Shown piece after piece: positions 14,412 to 22,762 of a stretch of DNA of 33,506 bases. The stretch is taken from assembly GCA_017882505.1 (NCBI GenBank), contig JADGPJ010000025.1:1-33506 (forward strand), read 5' to 3'. The notes under the pieces were generated by a model that worked only from the letters and a program-made list of their open reading frames with translations, had not been told where the DNA came from and searched no databases. Position 1 is the stretch's first letter; each line of letters begins with the position of its first letter. This DNA is from Solirubrobacterales bacterium (GTDB taxonomy: Bacteria; Actinomycetota; Thermoleophilia; Solirubrobacterales; 70-9). The translations under genes and the position numbers were made by a program.

Positions 14412-15698
14412 ATGAGCGTCGCCTCCCAGAGCTTGATGGACAACGTCACCTACGAGGATCTCTACCGCCGCTGGGAGGGCGGGAACTGGAGCGCCTACGA
14501 CATCGACTTCAGCCAGGACCGCGCCGGCTGGGAGGCGTTGAGCGACATCCAGCGGCGCTCGGCGATGTGGATCTACTCGATGTTCTTCTACGGCGAGGAC
14601 CGGGTCGCCGACACCCTCGCCCCCTACATCACCGCCGCGCCGACCGAGGAGCAGGCCTACTTCCTCGCCACCCAGCAGGTCGACGAGGTCCGCCACTCGA
14701 TCTTCTTCCACCGCTTCTTCAAGGAGGTGATCGGGGTCGGCGGCGAGACGCTGCAGCAGACCCTGGCCTCCACCCTCCCCCAGCTCAACTGGGGCTACCG
14801 CGGCATCTTCGACCGCCTCGACCTGATGGCCGAGGAACTGCGCAAGGACCGCTCGCTGCCCAAGTACGCGCAGGCGATCACGCTCTACCACCTGATCGTC
14901 GAGGGCAGCCTCGCCCAGCCCGGCCAGCACTTCATCGAGGACTTCTTCGCCTCCGAGGAGACGATGCCGGGCTTCAGCTCCGGGATGACCAACGTCTCCC
15001 GTGACGAGCAGCGCCACATCGGCTTCGGCGTCAAGGTCCTCTCCGAGCTGCTCGGCGAGGGGAACCCCGGCTGGGAGGAGAACCGGGCAGCGGTGGTCGA
15101 GCTGTTGCGCGAAACCCTCCCCTACGGCCCCGCGGTCTTCTCGCCGCCCAACCTCGATCGCTCCTACACCGAGTGCTACGGCTTCAGCCTCGAGGACATC
15201 TTCGCCTTCGGCCTCAAACTGATCCGCCAGCGCTGGCGGACGATCGGCTTCCCGACCGAGGAGATGCCCCCCGGGGTCTTCCCCTTCGACCCGGAGATGT
15301 CCGAGGACGAGGTCGCCGAGCGCCAGGTCAAGTTGATGATGGCCGGGATCCTCGGCCCCCCCGACGGGCCCAAGCCCGACTCCTCGCCGGAGACGCAGCG
15401 CCTCTACTTCGACCTGATCAGCCGCGCCGCCGACCCGAAGGCCGCAAACGGCTCGCCGCTGGTCTACCAGTGGCGGTTCAGCGACGCCGATCCCTGGCAC
15501 CTGACGATCGACAACGGCTCGACCCGGGCCGAACCGGGCGAGGCGACCAGCCCCAACCTCGTCATCGAGTCGAGCTGGTCCGACTGGGTCGCCTCCGGCA
15601 AACCGGATGCCAACCAGCTGAAGATGGTCCTGCAGCGCCGCATCCGCCCGCGCGGCAACCTGCGCGAGCTGGCGCGGATGCGCAAGGTCTTCCGCTGA
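14412..15698 (+). CDS. R2-like ligand-binding oxidase (R2lox) fused to SCP2 sterol-carrier domain
   Basis: 428 residues with a ferritin-like di-metal oxidase domain (about 1-300) and a C-terminal SCP2 lipid-binding domain (about 345-428). Metal ligands of the ribonucleotide-reductase R2 fold are complete: E62, E92xxH95, E164 and E199xxH202. The two residues that form the Val-Tyr ether crosslink in R2lox lie at the same offsets here: V65 (three after E62) and Y159 (five before E164). This argues for R2lox rather than a true RNR beta subunit, although such proteins are often named RNR beta. R2lox is known to use a Mn/Fe centre and hold a long-chain fatty acid ligand. The tail shows SCP2-like WHLTIDNGS, SDWVASGKPD and MVLQRRIRPRGNL. 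A cytosolic lipid oxidase is inferred; the substrate is unknown. ATG 14412 has AAAGGAG upstream. Confidence 0.82.
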   Translation: MSVASQSLMDNVTYEDLYRRWEGGNWSAYDIDFSQDRAGWEALSDIQRRSAMWIYSMFFYGEDRVADTLAPYITAAPTEEQAYFLATQQVDEVRHSIFFHRFFKEVIGVGGETLQQTLASTLPQLNWGYRGIFDRLDLMAEELRKDRSLPKYAQAITLYHLIVEGSLAQPGQHFIEDFFASEETMPGFSSGMTNVSRDEQRHIGFGVKVLSELLGEGNPGWEENRAAVVELLRETLPYGPAVFSPPNLDRSYTECYGFSLEDIFAFGLKLIRQRWRTIGFPTEEMPPGVFPFDPEMSEDEVAERQVKLMMAGILGPPDGPKPDSSPETQRLYFDLISRAADPKAANGSPLVYQWRFSDADPWHLTIDNGSTRAEPGEATSPNLVIESSWSDWVASGKPDANQLKMVLQRRIRPRGNLRELARMRKVFR

Positions 15699-15789
15699 GC
15701 GGGGCCTGTGAGGGAGGGGTCCTCCAGCAAACGCACCCCACCAGCTTCTAGATAAGCGGGACGGGACGGGGCGTCTCTCGCCAGGGCTT

Positions 15790-15819
15790 GGGGGAGCGGC
15801 TCCGCTCTCGCACACCCCC
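15790..15819. terminator. Hairpin between R2lox-SCP2 and amidase genes
   Basis: GAGCGG (15794-15799) pairs with CCGCTC (15802-15807), and flanking GGGG (15790-15793) can pair with the C run at 15815-15819 with an asymmetric loop. It lies between the convergent R2lox-SCP2 and amidase genes and may serve either strand. The rest of the 124-base gap holds G/C-rich low-complexity sequence and no gene. Confidence 0.45.
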
Positions 15820-15822
15820 TTG

Positions 15823-17250
15823 CTAGGAGATCGGTGGGCGCTTGTCGGCCCAAGGACGCTCAGACTCGATCTGGGCGGCGAGCGAGAGCAGAGTCGCCTC
15901 GGATCCGGGGCGGCCGACGATCTGGACCGAGAGCGGCATGCCGTCGGCGGCGAAACCGGCCGGCACCGCCATCGACGGGTTGCCGAGGTGGTTCCAGGGG
16001 ATGCAGTACGGATAGAAGCGGCTCATCCCGAGCAGGGTCCAGAGCGCGCCGCGGCCCTCCCAGCGGCGCACCGGCAGCGCCGTCCCCCCCATCACCGGGG
16101 TCATCAGGACGTCGTGGGTGTCGAAGATCGCGTTGACGCGGGCGGCGTCGGCCGCCTCGCCGGCGCGGGCCTTCTCGAAGACCGCGGTCGGGATCAGGCT
16201 GCCGAGCCGCCCCATGCCCCGGGTCCGGCGTTCCAGCCGCTCGGGCAGCGGCACCTTGGCGACGTCTTCGGCGGCGCCGCGCAGGTAGCGGGGCACCATG
16301 TTGTTGCCGATCATTCCCCAGTCGGGGTCCTTTTGCGCGGTCTCGTGGCCGAGCGAGCGCAGGACCTCCGCCATCTCGGAGACCGCGCCTTTGGCCTCGT
16401 CGGAGACCGTCGGCGGCGCCACCGCCCGCGGCGCCGCGGTCGAGAAGGCGACGCGCAGCCCGCCCGGCGCCGTCCTCGCCGCCTCGACGAACGGGCGCTC
16501 CGGCGGCGGCGGCGCGCCCGGCTCCCGCGAGCCGCCGGAGACGACGTCGAGCCACAGGGCCGTGTCGAGCACGCTGCGGCTGACGCAACCGTTGGCGGAG
16601 AGCCCGTTCCAGTGCTCGAGATGGGGCGCCATCGAGACCCGGCCGCGCTGGGGCTTCAGCCCGAACAGGCCGCAGCAGGCGGCGGGGATCCGGATCGAGC
16701 CGGCGCCGTCGGAGGCGGAGGCGATCGGCACCAGCCCGGCGGCGACCGCGGCGGCGGATCCTCCGCTCGAGCCCCCCGGCGTACGCTGGGGGTTCCACGG
16801 GTTGCGGCTGACGCCGTAGGTCGCGGACTCGGTGAAGCCGCAGATCGCGAGCTCGGGCAGCAGCGTCTTGCCGACCACGATCGCGCCGGCCTCGCGCAGC
16901 CGGCGCACCATCTCCGAGTCGGCTGTGGCCGGGTCGGGGAAGGCGTCGGTGCCGCGGGTGGTCAGCTCGCCGGCGAGGTCGACTTCGTCCTTGAGCGCGA
17001 TCGGCACCCCGAGCAGCGGCCGGTCGTCGCCGCCCTTGATGCGGGCCTCGGCCTGTTCGGCTTCGAGCATCGCCCGCTCGGCGAGGACCACGCGGAAGGA
17101 GTTCAGCTGCGGGTCCAGGCGCTCGATCCGCTCCAGGTGAAGTCCGACCAACTCGGTCGGTGAGACCTCGCCGGCCCGCACCATCTCGGCCTGGCGAGCC
17201 GCGCCGGCGAAGGCGATCTCGTCAGCTCCGATTGGCGCTCCCTCGGCCAC
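15823..17250 (-). CDS. Amidase signature family hydrolase
   Basis: Hydrolase of the amidase signature family (amides, sometimes esters), probably cytosolic. From GTG 17250 the product has 475 residues. The Ser-cisSer-Lys triad is visible: K87 in PIALKDEVD, S161 in GGSSGGS and S185 in DGAGSIRIP, with spacings like those of fatty acid amide hydrolase. It is not clearly GatA: there is no gatC or gatB nearby. The frame extends upstream to 17295 inside the channel gene, but homology begins near MAEGAPIGADEIAF. A TAGGAT hexamer (minus) lies seven bases before GTG 17250, which would be a leaderless start formed over the stop codon of the upstream channel gene. Substrate unknown. Confidence 0.87.
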   Translation of the reverse strand: MAEGAPIGADEIAFAGAARQAEMVRAGEVSPTELVGLHLERIERLDPQLNSFRVVLAERAMLEAEQAEARIKGGDDRPLLGVPIALKDEVDLAGELTTRGTDAFPDPATADSEMVRRLREAGAIVVGKTLLPELAICGFTESATYGVSRNPWNPQRTPGGSSGGSAAAVAAGLVPIASASDGAGSIRIPAACCGLFGLKPQRGRVSMAPHLEHWNGLSANGCVSRSVLDTALWLDVVSGGSREPGAPPPPERPFVEAARTAPGGLRVAFSTAAPRAVAPPTVSDEAKGAVSEMAEVLRSLGHETAQKDPDWGMIGNNMVPRYLRGAAEDVAKVPLPERLERRTRGMGRLGSLIPTAVFEKARAGEAADAARVNAIFDTHDVLMTPVMGGTALPVRRWEGRGALWTLLGMSRFYPYCIPWNHLGNPSMAVPAGFAADGMPLSVQIVGRPGSEATLLSLAAQIESERPWADKRPPIS

Positions 17251-17260
17251 ACCGACGATC

Positions 17261-19201
17261 CTATGTGTCGTCGAGCCCTCTTGCCACCACTCCACCCAGC
17301 CCTTCGGCGAGGACGATCACCCGATCGTCCTCCGCGAGGGTCACCCGCTCGGACTTCGCCGGGTTGATGCGGACGCCGAAGCGGCTGCCGGGATCCTCTG
17401 ACCTCGCGCTGGACCGAAAACCGATCGCGCACTCGCCGCGTCGGCGCGCGGCCTCGACCACGGTCGCGTAAGAGACCTCGCGGCCCGGGTGCACGTAGTC
17501 GCTCGCCGGCCGCAGGTAGAGCTCGCTGCCGCCGGCCGAGAAGAGCTCGCCGAAGACTTGCGAGAGCTCGCGGTTCTCGGAGATCTGGGTCAGCATCAGG
17601 CTGATGATCTTGTCGCTGACGATCACGTCGTCGACCCTGGTCACCTCCGCCAGCTGGCGATTGCGATCGTCGATCATCTCGCTGACGATCGTGAACTCGG
17701 CCCGGCGCCGTTCGGCGATGTCGCGCAGCTGCAGCAGGGTGACGAGGGTCCGCGCATCGGCCCGCTGCGCGTCGAGACCGTCGGCCGAGAGCACGATCAC
17801 GTGGTCGACGTGCTCGAGCCCGATCGCCTCCAGGACCTCCCGATCCGTCGGGCTGTCCTCGCGCAGCTCTGCGGTCGCGTTGTGGGGGCTCGCGCGCCGC
17901 AGTTCGATGCACCGTTTTGCCTCCTGCTCGTCGCTGACCACAAGCAGGTCAGAGCCGGCGAGCAGGAACTGGTCGAACTCGCGGATGACGCCGGCGGCGC
18001 CCTGATTCCAGCCGAGGATCAGGATGCTCTCCGGCTGCCGGGCGGACGTCGGGGCGGTGGAGATCGCCGTGGCGTCGACCTCCCCCATGCTCTGCTCCGC
18101 CGCCACCAGGTGGGCGTCGTCGGCAGCGATCGCGACGATCCGCTCGCCGGCTTCGATCGGGCTCTCGGCGGAGGGGTTCAGGCGCACCGTTCCCTCGCCG
18201 TCGACCAGCCCGATCGGCGAGCAGTCCTCGTAGGCGAGCAGGGCGTCAGCGAAGGGCCGCCCGGTGAGGCTCTCGTCCTGGCGGAAGTAGATCTCGTCGC
18301 CTTTGAAATCGAGCAGCTCGATGAAGGCGACCGAGGCTCCCGACTGGCGGGCGCTGTGGACGACGAGCTTGGCGATCGTCTCGCGCTTGTCGATCAGCAC
18401 CACCTCCTTGCCGCCGACGAGGCGGGCGGCGCCGAGGTTGCGCGGCTCCTGGATCTCGGCGACGACGTGGTACGGGTGTTTGCTGTGATCCTCCCCCTTG
18501 GTCAGGGCGAGGATCGTCTTGATCACCTGGGCGTCGGGTTCCTCGTCGGCTTCTGGCGAGAGGACGACGATCGAGCGCGCCCGCTCGGCCCGCACCAGGG
18601 CCAGGTGACCGAGGTCGATCGGCGAGCCGCTGCGGGTCACGATCCGGGTCCGCTTCGGCCGCACCTTCTCGCGGATCAGATCGTCCATCTCGACCTTGTC
18701 GCGGTCCGCGAGAACGACCGCCGAGGGCTTGCGCTGGCTCTCGTTGGCGATCTCGAGCTCGGAGAGCACGGTGAAGATCGTGTCCGACCAGCCGAGGATC
18801 AGCGTGTGGTCTTCCTCGAGCACCATCGAGCGCCCCTTGCGCATCTCTTCGATCCGCGAGTTGAGTCCGGTGGCGAGGACACCGATCAGGGCGCTGACGA
18901 CGAAGAGGCCGCCGAGGGTGACCAGCAACATCACCGCGAGAAAGGGCCAGTGGCCTTCGTCTTCGGCGATCGTGCCGGGGTCGAGAGCGTGCAACAGGCT
19001 TTCGAACGCCTGGCCGACGACGCCGTGGTGAGCGCCGGCGCTGTTCGGGGCGAAGTTTCCGATCAGGACGATCGCGGTGAAGAGCGCGATCAGCGCCAGC
19101 GTCGCCAGCGCCAGCCAGCCGACCAGGGCCGGCGTGCCCCGCGCCATCGTGTTGTCGAAGGCGTAGCGAACGCGCTGGTGCAGGGTCGGGCGTGCCGGCA
19201 T
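17261..19201 (-). CDS. CASTOR/POLLUX-like ion channel with RCK domains
   Basis: 646-residue membrane protein resembling CASTOR/POLLUX/SYM8 channels (plant homologues are nuclear-envelope cation channels; bacterial ones are poorly studied). Seen: a basic N-terminus, TM1 at about 24-48, a pore-loop-like stretch with ALDPGTI at 72-78, TM2 at about 87-111. A large cytosolic part follows with two RCK-like Rossmann repeats beginning HTLILGWSD (132-140) and ESILILGWNQG (about residue 395). Such domains gate channels in response to Ca2+ or nucleotides. The pore loop lacks a TVGYG potassium filter, so selectivity is unknown. ATG 19201 lies eight bases after TATCCT, suggesting leaderless transcription. 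The amidase starts 10 bases after its stop. Confidence 0.85.
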   Translation of the reverse strand: MPARPTLHQRVRYAFDNTMARGTPALVGWLALATLALIALFTAIVLIGNFAPNSAGAHHGVVGQAFESLLHALDPGTIAEDEGHWPFLAVMLLVTLGGLFVVSALIGVLATGLNSRIEEMRKGRSMVLEEDHTLILGWSDTIFTVLSELEIANESQRKPSAVVLADRDKVEMDDLIREKVRPKRTRIVTRSGSPIDLGHLALVRAERARSIVVLSPEADEEPDAQVIKTILALTKGEDHSKHPYHVVAEIQEPRNLGAARLVGGKEVVLIDKRETIAKLVVHSARQSGASVAFIELLDFKGDEIYFRQDESLTGRPFADALLAYEDCSPIGLVDGEGTVRLNPSAESPIEAGERIVAIAADDAHLVAAEQSMGEVDATAISTAPTSARQPESILILGWNQGAAGVIREFDQFLLAGSDLLVVSDEQEAKRCIELRRASPHNATAELREDSPTDREVLEAIGLEHVDHVIVLSADGLDAQRADARTLVTLLQLRDIAERRRAEFTIVSEMIDDRNRQLAEVTRVDDVIVSDKIISLMLTQISENRELSQVFGELFSAGGSELYLRPASDYVHPGREVSYATVVEAARRRGECAIGFRSSARSEDPGSRFGVRINPAKSERVTLAEDDRVIVLAEGLGGVVARGLDDT

Positions 19202-19209
19202 GGGCGGGG

Positions 19210-19215
19210 AGGATA
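19210..19215 (-). promoter_or_regulatory. -10 element of the CASTOR-like channel gene
   Basis: The minus strand reads TATCCT at 19215-19210, eight bases before ATG 19201; the intervening bases are CCCCGCCC, with no ribosome binding site. Consistent with a leaderless or near-leaderless transcript. Confidence 0.42.
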
Positions 19216-19253
19216 TGTCGGCCGGGGGGTTTCCGGGGAGGGCTGTCGGTACC

Positions 19254-19281
19254 CCTCCGCGGGAATTCAGTCGCGCGGAGG
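19254..19281 (-). terminator. Hairpin after the MMPL gene
   Basis: CCTCCGCG (19254-19261) pairs perfectly with CGCGGAGG (19274-19281) around a 12-base loop. It starts about 38 bases downstream of the MMPL stop (19319) on the minus strand and upstream of the channel promoter. No T-tract. Confidence 0.42.
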
Positions 19282-19318
19282 ATGACCGGATCCCTCCGAC
19301 GCAACGCCTGGTCCCGAG

Positions 19319-21535
19319 CTAGGCCTCCGCAGGGCCCGGATCGGCGCCGCTCTCGAAGCTGAAATCGGGCAGCGCCCGGTCCAGCCACGAGGGCATCCAC
19401 CAGTTCCACTTCCCCATCAGCTTCATCGCCGCGGGGACGAGGATCAGCCGCACCAGGGTCGCGTCGAGGGCGATCGCCACCGCGCAGCCGAGGCCGATCT
19501 CTTTGATCGACGGCACCCCGGTGAGGACGAAGACGCCGAAGACGGCGGTCATGATCAGCGCCGCCGAGGAGATCGTCCGGGCGCTCGAGGAGAGACCCTC
19601 CGCAACCGCCCGCTCGTTGTCGCCGTGGCGCCTGTAGCGCTCGCGGATCCGCGACATCAGGAAGACCTCGTAGTCCATCGAGAGACCGAAGACGATGGCG
19701 AAGACCAGCGGCACGTTGATCGTGTCCAGCGCGCCCTGGCCTTCGAAGCCGAGGAAGCCGTCGAACCAGCCCCACTGGAAGATCGCGACGAGGACGCCGA
19801 AGGCGGCGCCGATCGAGAGCAGGTTCATCAGCACCGCCTTCAGCGGCAGGACCAGCGAGCGCAGCATCACCATCAGGACGACGAAGCTGAGCGCCAGGAC
19901 GAAGAGGACGATCTTCCACATCGAGCCGCTGATCTGTTCGCGGACGTCGTGGCTGCGGGCGGTCTCGCCGCCGACGTCGACGGTCGCGACCCGGCTCAGC
20001 GCCGTGCCGGGGACGACGCTGTCGCGCAGCCGCTCGACCAGCGCGGTCGCCGCGTCGGACTCGCTCGGCGCGCTCGGGGTCGCCTGGATCAGAACGCCGG
20101 CGGCGGCGTAGGCCGGTGGCGCGACCGAGCTGATGCCGGCGGCGGTGCCGAGATCGTGAACGAAGGCGGCGACCGCTACACGGTCCGCCGCGGAGGGCGA
20201 GCCGGGGAAGGTGGCGACGATCTGGACCGGGTCCGAACCGCCGCCCAGCTGCTTGGAGGCGAGTTCGTTGCCGACCCGCACGTCGCCGCCCTCGGGGAAC
20301 TGGGCCAGCGCTTCGGTGCCCGTCTGCAGCGAGAGCAGCGGGCTGGCGAGCACGAGAAGGACCGTCGAGACCCCGATCACCGCCGTCCACGGGTGCGCCA
20401 TCACCCGCGCGGCCCAGGCCTCCCAGAACGGGCTCGAGCCAGGGGCGGCGGCCCCGATCTTGCGGCGACGGAAGAACCGCTGCCGCAGCGCCCGCGCGAC
20501 ACGGCCGACGATCCCGCCGGGCAGGACGCGGTCGCCGAGCATCGCGATCAGCGCCGGCAGCAGCGTCGTCGCGGTCAGGATCGAGACCGCGACCACGGTC
20601 ATCGCCCCCAGCGCCATCGAGCGCAGCGCCTGGTTGTCGACCATCCAGAGGCCGGCCAGGGAGATGATCACCGCGAGGCCGGAGAAGCTGACCGCGAGGC
20701 CGGAGGTCGAAAGCGACTTGGCGCGCGCTTCGCGCTTGCCGAGACCGGCTTCGCGCTCCTCGCGGTAGCGGGCGAGGATGAACAGCGAGTAGTCGATCGC
20801 GACCCCGATCCCGATCATCGAGGCCATGTTGGTGACGAAGACCGAGGTCGTCATCTGCAGCGAGATGAAATAGATCAGGGCGCCGGTGACGAGGACGCTG
20901 ACGAAGCCGAGCGCCAGCGGCAGCGCCGCGGCCGCCAGCGAGCCGAAGACGACCAGCAGGATCAGCGCCACGATCGGGAAGCCGCTCGCCTCGGCCTGCG
21001 AGAGGTCGCGCTTGGAGATCTCCTGCATCCCCGCCCAGATCGTCGGCTGACCGACCAGGTAGGGAGTGACCCCGGCGACGGCGGTGCCGGGATCGAGGTC
21101 TTCGCGCAGGGTCGCCGCCGAGTCGATCAGCTGGTCGGAGGACTGGTCACTGCGCAGCGCCAGGACGGCGACGCCGGTGCGCTGGAGCTGGCGCCGGGCC
21201 CGTAGCGCCGCCGGCGGCGGCAGGGTCACGTCGGCGATCGTCGCCACCTCGCGACGGACGCGGTCGACGGCGGCGGCGCGGTCTGCCGGTCCGGCGCCGG
21301 GCGCCGCTTTGAGCAAAACCGAGATCCCGTCGGCCTGGGAGCCGAACTCGTTCTGCAGCGCTTCGCTGACCTGCATCGACTGGCTGCCGGGGACGTCGAA
21401 GCCGCCGCCGCTGAGGTGTTCGGTCTGCCGCGAGGCAAAGGGCAGTGCGCAGACGACGATCACGACCCAGAGGCCGACGACCCAGCGTCGGCGGCGGCCG
21501 ATAACTCCAGCAAGTCGGTTCATCGAGTCGCGCAT
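19319..21535 (-). CDS. MMPL family RND transporter
   Basis: 738-residue inner-membrane exporter of the MMPL branch of the RND superfamily, whose members move lipids or drugs using the proton gradient. Internal duplication is visible: TM1 (about 15-32) followed by an extracytoplasmic loop and a five-helix block containing IGVAIDYSLFILARYREE near residue 245. A second half ends with FGLSMDYEVFLMSRIRERY near 610. The paired Asp-Tyr motifs are the conserved family signature. At 738 residues it is the short type, lacking the extra C-terminal domain of mycobacterial MmpL3. The start at 21535 could be replaced by the in-frame ATG at 21523. Two operator-like repeats lie just upstream, after the TetR gene on the same strand. 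Confidence 0.9.
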   Translation of the reverse strand: MRDSMNRLAGVIGRRRRWVVGLWVVIVVCALPFASRQTEHLSGGGFDVPGSQSMQVSEALQNEFGSQADGISVLLKAAPGAGPADRAAAVDRVRREVATIADVTLPPPAALRARRQLQRTGVAVLALRSDQSSDQLIDSAATLREDLDPGTAVAGVTPYLVGQPTIWAGMQEISKRDLSQAEASGFPIVALILLVVFGSLAAAALPLALGFVSVLVTGALIYFISLQMTTSVFVTNMASMIGIGVAIDYSLFILARYREEREAGLGKREARAKSLSTSGLAVSFSGLAVIISLAGLWMVDNQALRSMALGAMTVVAVSILTATTLLPALIAMLGDRVLPGGIVGRVARALRQRFFRRRKIGAAAPGSSPFWEAWAARVMAHPWTAVIGVSTVLLVLASPLLSLQTGTEALAQFPEGGDVRVGNELASKQLGGGSDPVQIVATFPGSPSAADRVAVAAFVHDLGTAAGISSVAPPAYAAAGVLIQATPSAPSESDAATALVERLRDSVVPGTALSRVATVDVGGETARSHDVREQISGSMWKIVLFVLALSFVVLMVMLRSLVLPLKAVLMNLLSIGAAFGVLVAIFQWGWFDGFLGFEGQGALDTINVPLVFAIVFGLSMDYEVFLMSRIRERYRRHGDNERAVAEGLSSSARTISSAALIMTAVFGVFVLTGVPSIKEIGLGCAVAIALDATLVRLILVPAAMKLMGKWNWWMPSWLDRALPDFSFESGADPGPAEA

Positions 21536-21576
21536 TGCTGGTTGGCCAGCTTCGCCGACCGAGCCGCGCTCAGTGT

Positions 21577-21607
21577 GTGAGTGCCGTCACTCCGTGAGCC
21601 GCGTCAC
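21577..21607. promoter_or_regulatory. Tandem operator-like inverted repeats upstream of the MMPL gene
   Basis: Two copies of GTGA-N6-TCAC, at 21577-21590 and 21594-21607, are spaced 17 bases centre to centre. They lie in the 88-base gap between the TetR gene and the MMPL gene. The first copy has five-base arms (GTGAG/CTCAC shifted by its spacing). Tandem short palindromes beside a TetR gene are typical of TetR operators; binding is inferred. Confidence 0.45.
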
Positions 21608-21623
21608 CCGGCGCCGGAGGCTC

Positions 21624-22232
21624 TTACTCGGAGACGAGCAGGTACCTGGCGGAGGCGGCGCCGGCCTCGAGCGCGGCGCTGTTGTCGCGCGCCGGATCCG
21701 AGAGCGCCTGCAGAGCGAAGCCGTCGCCGACCGCGAACAGGTAGGAGACGACCGCCTCGGCATCGAAGCGGAGGCTGAGCACCCCCTCGTCCTCCTTCGC
21801 CCTCAGCACGTCGCCGACATGAGAGCGGGTGCGCTCGAACAGCTGCCCGACCTCGCGCTGGATGTCGGGGTTGCGGCGGCCGGCGCTGAACAGCTCGTAG
21901 AGGAGCAGGAAGAAGCCGGGGTCGTTCTCGATCGTGTCGGTGAGGCTGGAGACGAGGACGTCGAGGACGTCATCGACGGTCTTTGCTCGGTCGAGCTGCT
22001 TGTCGAGCCAGGCGATCCGCAGCTCGGCGTCGCGGCGGACGACCTCGACCAGGAGCCGCTCCTTGGTCCCGAAGTAGTAGTGCAGAAGGCCGCGGCTGAC
22101 GCCGGCCTCACGGGCGACGTGCTCGAAAGTCGAGGCGGCGGCGCCGCGCTGGGCGACGCTGTCACACATCGCGTTGACGATCCGCTGCGCCTTGTCGCCG
22201 CTCAGCTCGCGCTCTTTGGTTGCGGCCTCCAT
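21624..22232 (-). CDS. TetR family transcriptional regulator
   Basis: 202-residue dimeric repressor type. The N-terminal helix-turn-helix is clear: TFEHVAREAGVSRGLLHYYFGTKERLL at about residues 35-61 matches the TetR DNA-binding domain almost ideally (given here in part). The C-terminal helical ligand domain includes FFLLLYELFSAGRRNP. The gene lies directly upstream of the MMPL exporter on the same strand, with operator-like repeats between them. It is the likely regulator of that exporter; a lipid or hydrophobic inducer is plausible but unproven. ATG 22232 lies seven bases after a TAGACT hexamer (22245-22240, minus), so the transcript is probably leaderless. Confidence 0.9.
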   Translation of the reverse strand: MEAATKERELSGDKAQRIVNAMCDSVAQRGAAASTFEHVAREAGVSRGLLHYYFGTKERLLVEVVRRDAELRIAWLDKQLDRAKTVDDVLDVLVSSLTDTIENDPGFFLLLYELFSAGRRNPDIQREVGQLFERTRSHVGDVLRAKEDEGVLSLRFDAEAVVSYLFAVGDGFALQALSDPARDNSAALEAGAASARYLLVSE

Positions 22233-22239
22233 CGCAGTC

Positions 22240-22245
22240 AGTCTA
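22240..22245 (-). promoter_or_regulatory. -10 element of the tetR gene
   Basis: The minus strand reads TAGACT at 22245-22240, seven bases before ATG 22232. No ribosome binding site is present in the gap, in line with other leaderless genes of the window. Confidence 0.4.
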
Positions 22246-22283
22246 GGAGAGCGGCGGACGGCCAGGCCACCCCCGCCTCCTCG

Positions 22284-22724
22284 CTAGGACCCGTTGATGC
22301 TCGAAGTGCTGGTGTACTCGAACTCCTCTTCGGCCCCGAAGAGAGCGTCGAGCACGGTCTTGCGGGCGTCCTCGCTGACGACGAGGGCGATCGCCGCAGC
22401 GACGAGCGCGAGCAGAATCAGGCGGCCGAGGCGGCTCTTGCGCTTCTTCGGCGCCCGCAGGCGCTCGGAGGCCTCCTGCAGGTTCTCGGCGGCCTTGCGC
22501 AGGTCCTTCTGAACCTTCTTGTCGGTGGTCACGGCCTTGACCGTGCCCTTGCCGTTGCCCGTCGCGCGGCCGTAGGCGCCCTTGGCCGACTCGAAGGCGT
22601 CACGCAGGTTGTCGCGCAGCTCGTCGTCCTCGATCAGCCGCTGCACGTACGGGTTTTCCCTCGCGGCCGAGTAAAGATCCCCGGCGCGGTCCGCCGTCTG
22701 ACTCGCCTTCTTGGTCTTCGACAT
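22284..22724 (-). CDS. Hypothetical single-pass membrane protein
   Basis: Not recognised. The 146-residue product has a charged N-terminal half predicted mostly helical (residues 10-95, rich in Lys, Glu, Arg and Ala), with YVQRLIEDDELRDNLRDAFE and KVQKDLRKAAENLQEASERL. A basic patch KKRKSRLG precedes one transmembrane helix at about 101-117. A short acidic, Ser/Thr-rich tail ends the protein. The arrangement (basic helical domain, stop-transfer helix, short acidic end) suggests a cytosolic domain anchored in the membrane. ATG 22724 follows a G-rich GAGGGAGTGAGAGGGA stretch able to bind ribosomes. A TATCCT hexamer about 38 bases upstream may be its -10. Confidence 0.7.
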   Translation of the reverse strand: MSKTKKASQTADRAGDLYSAARENPYVQRLIEDDELRDNLRDAFESAKGAYGRATGNGKGTVKAVTTDKKVQKDLRKAAENLQEASERLRAPKKRKSRLGRLILLALVAAAIALVVSEDARKTVLDALFGAEEEFEYTSTSSINGS

Positions 22725-22762
22725 TCCCTCTCACTCCCTCGCTCGTCTGCAGTTGGTCTCTG

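Noticed and set aside
14412-15698. Annotation of this gene as ribonucleotide reductase beta subunit
   Set aside because: The Val-Tyr positions and ligand spacing fit R2lox, the expected radical Tyr arrangement was not recognised, no alpha subunit gene is near, and a lipid-binding SCP2 tail is fused.
17489-21205. Long plus-strand frames (598 and 526 residues) opposite the channel and MMPL genes
   Set aside because: Rich in Arg, Asp, Gly, Ala and Gln, no motif, and lie exactly over real minus-strand genes. High GC keeps antisense frames open.
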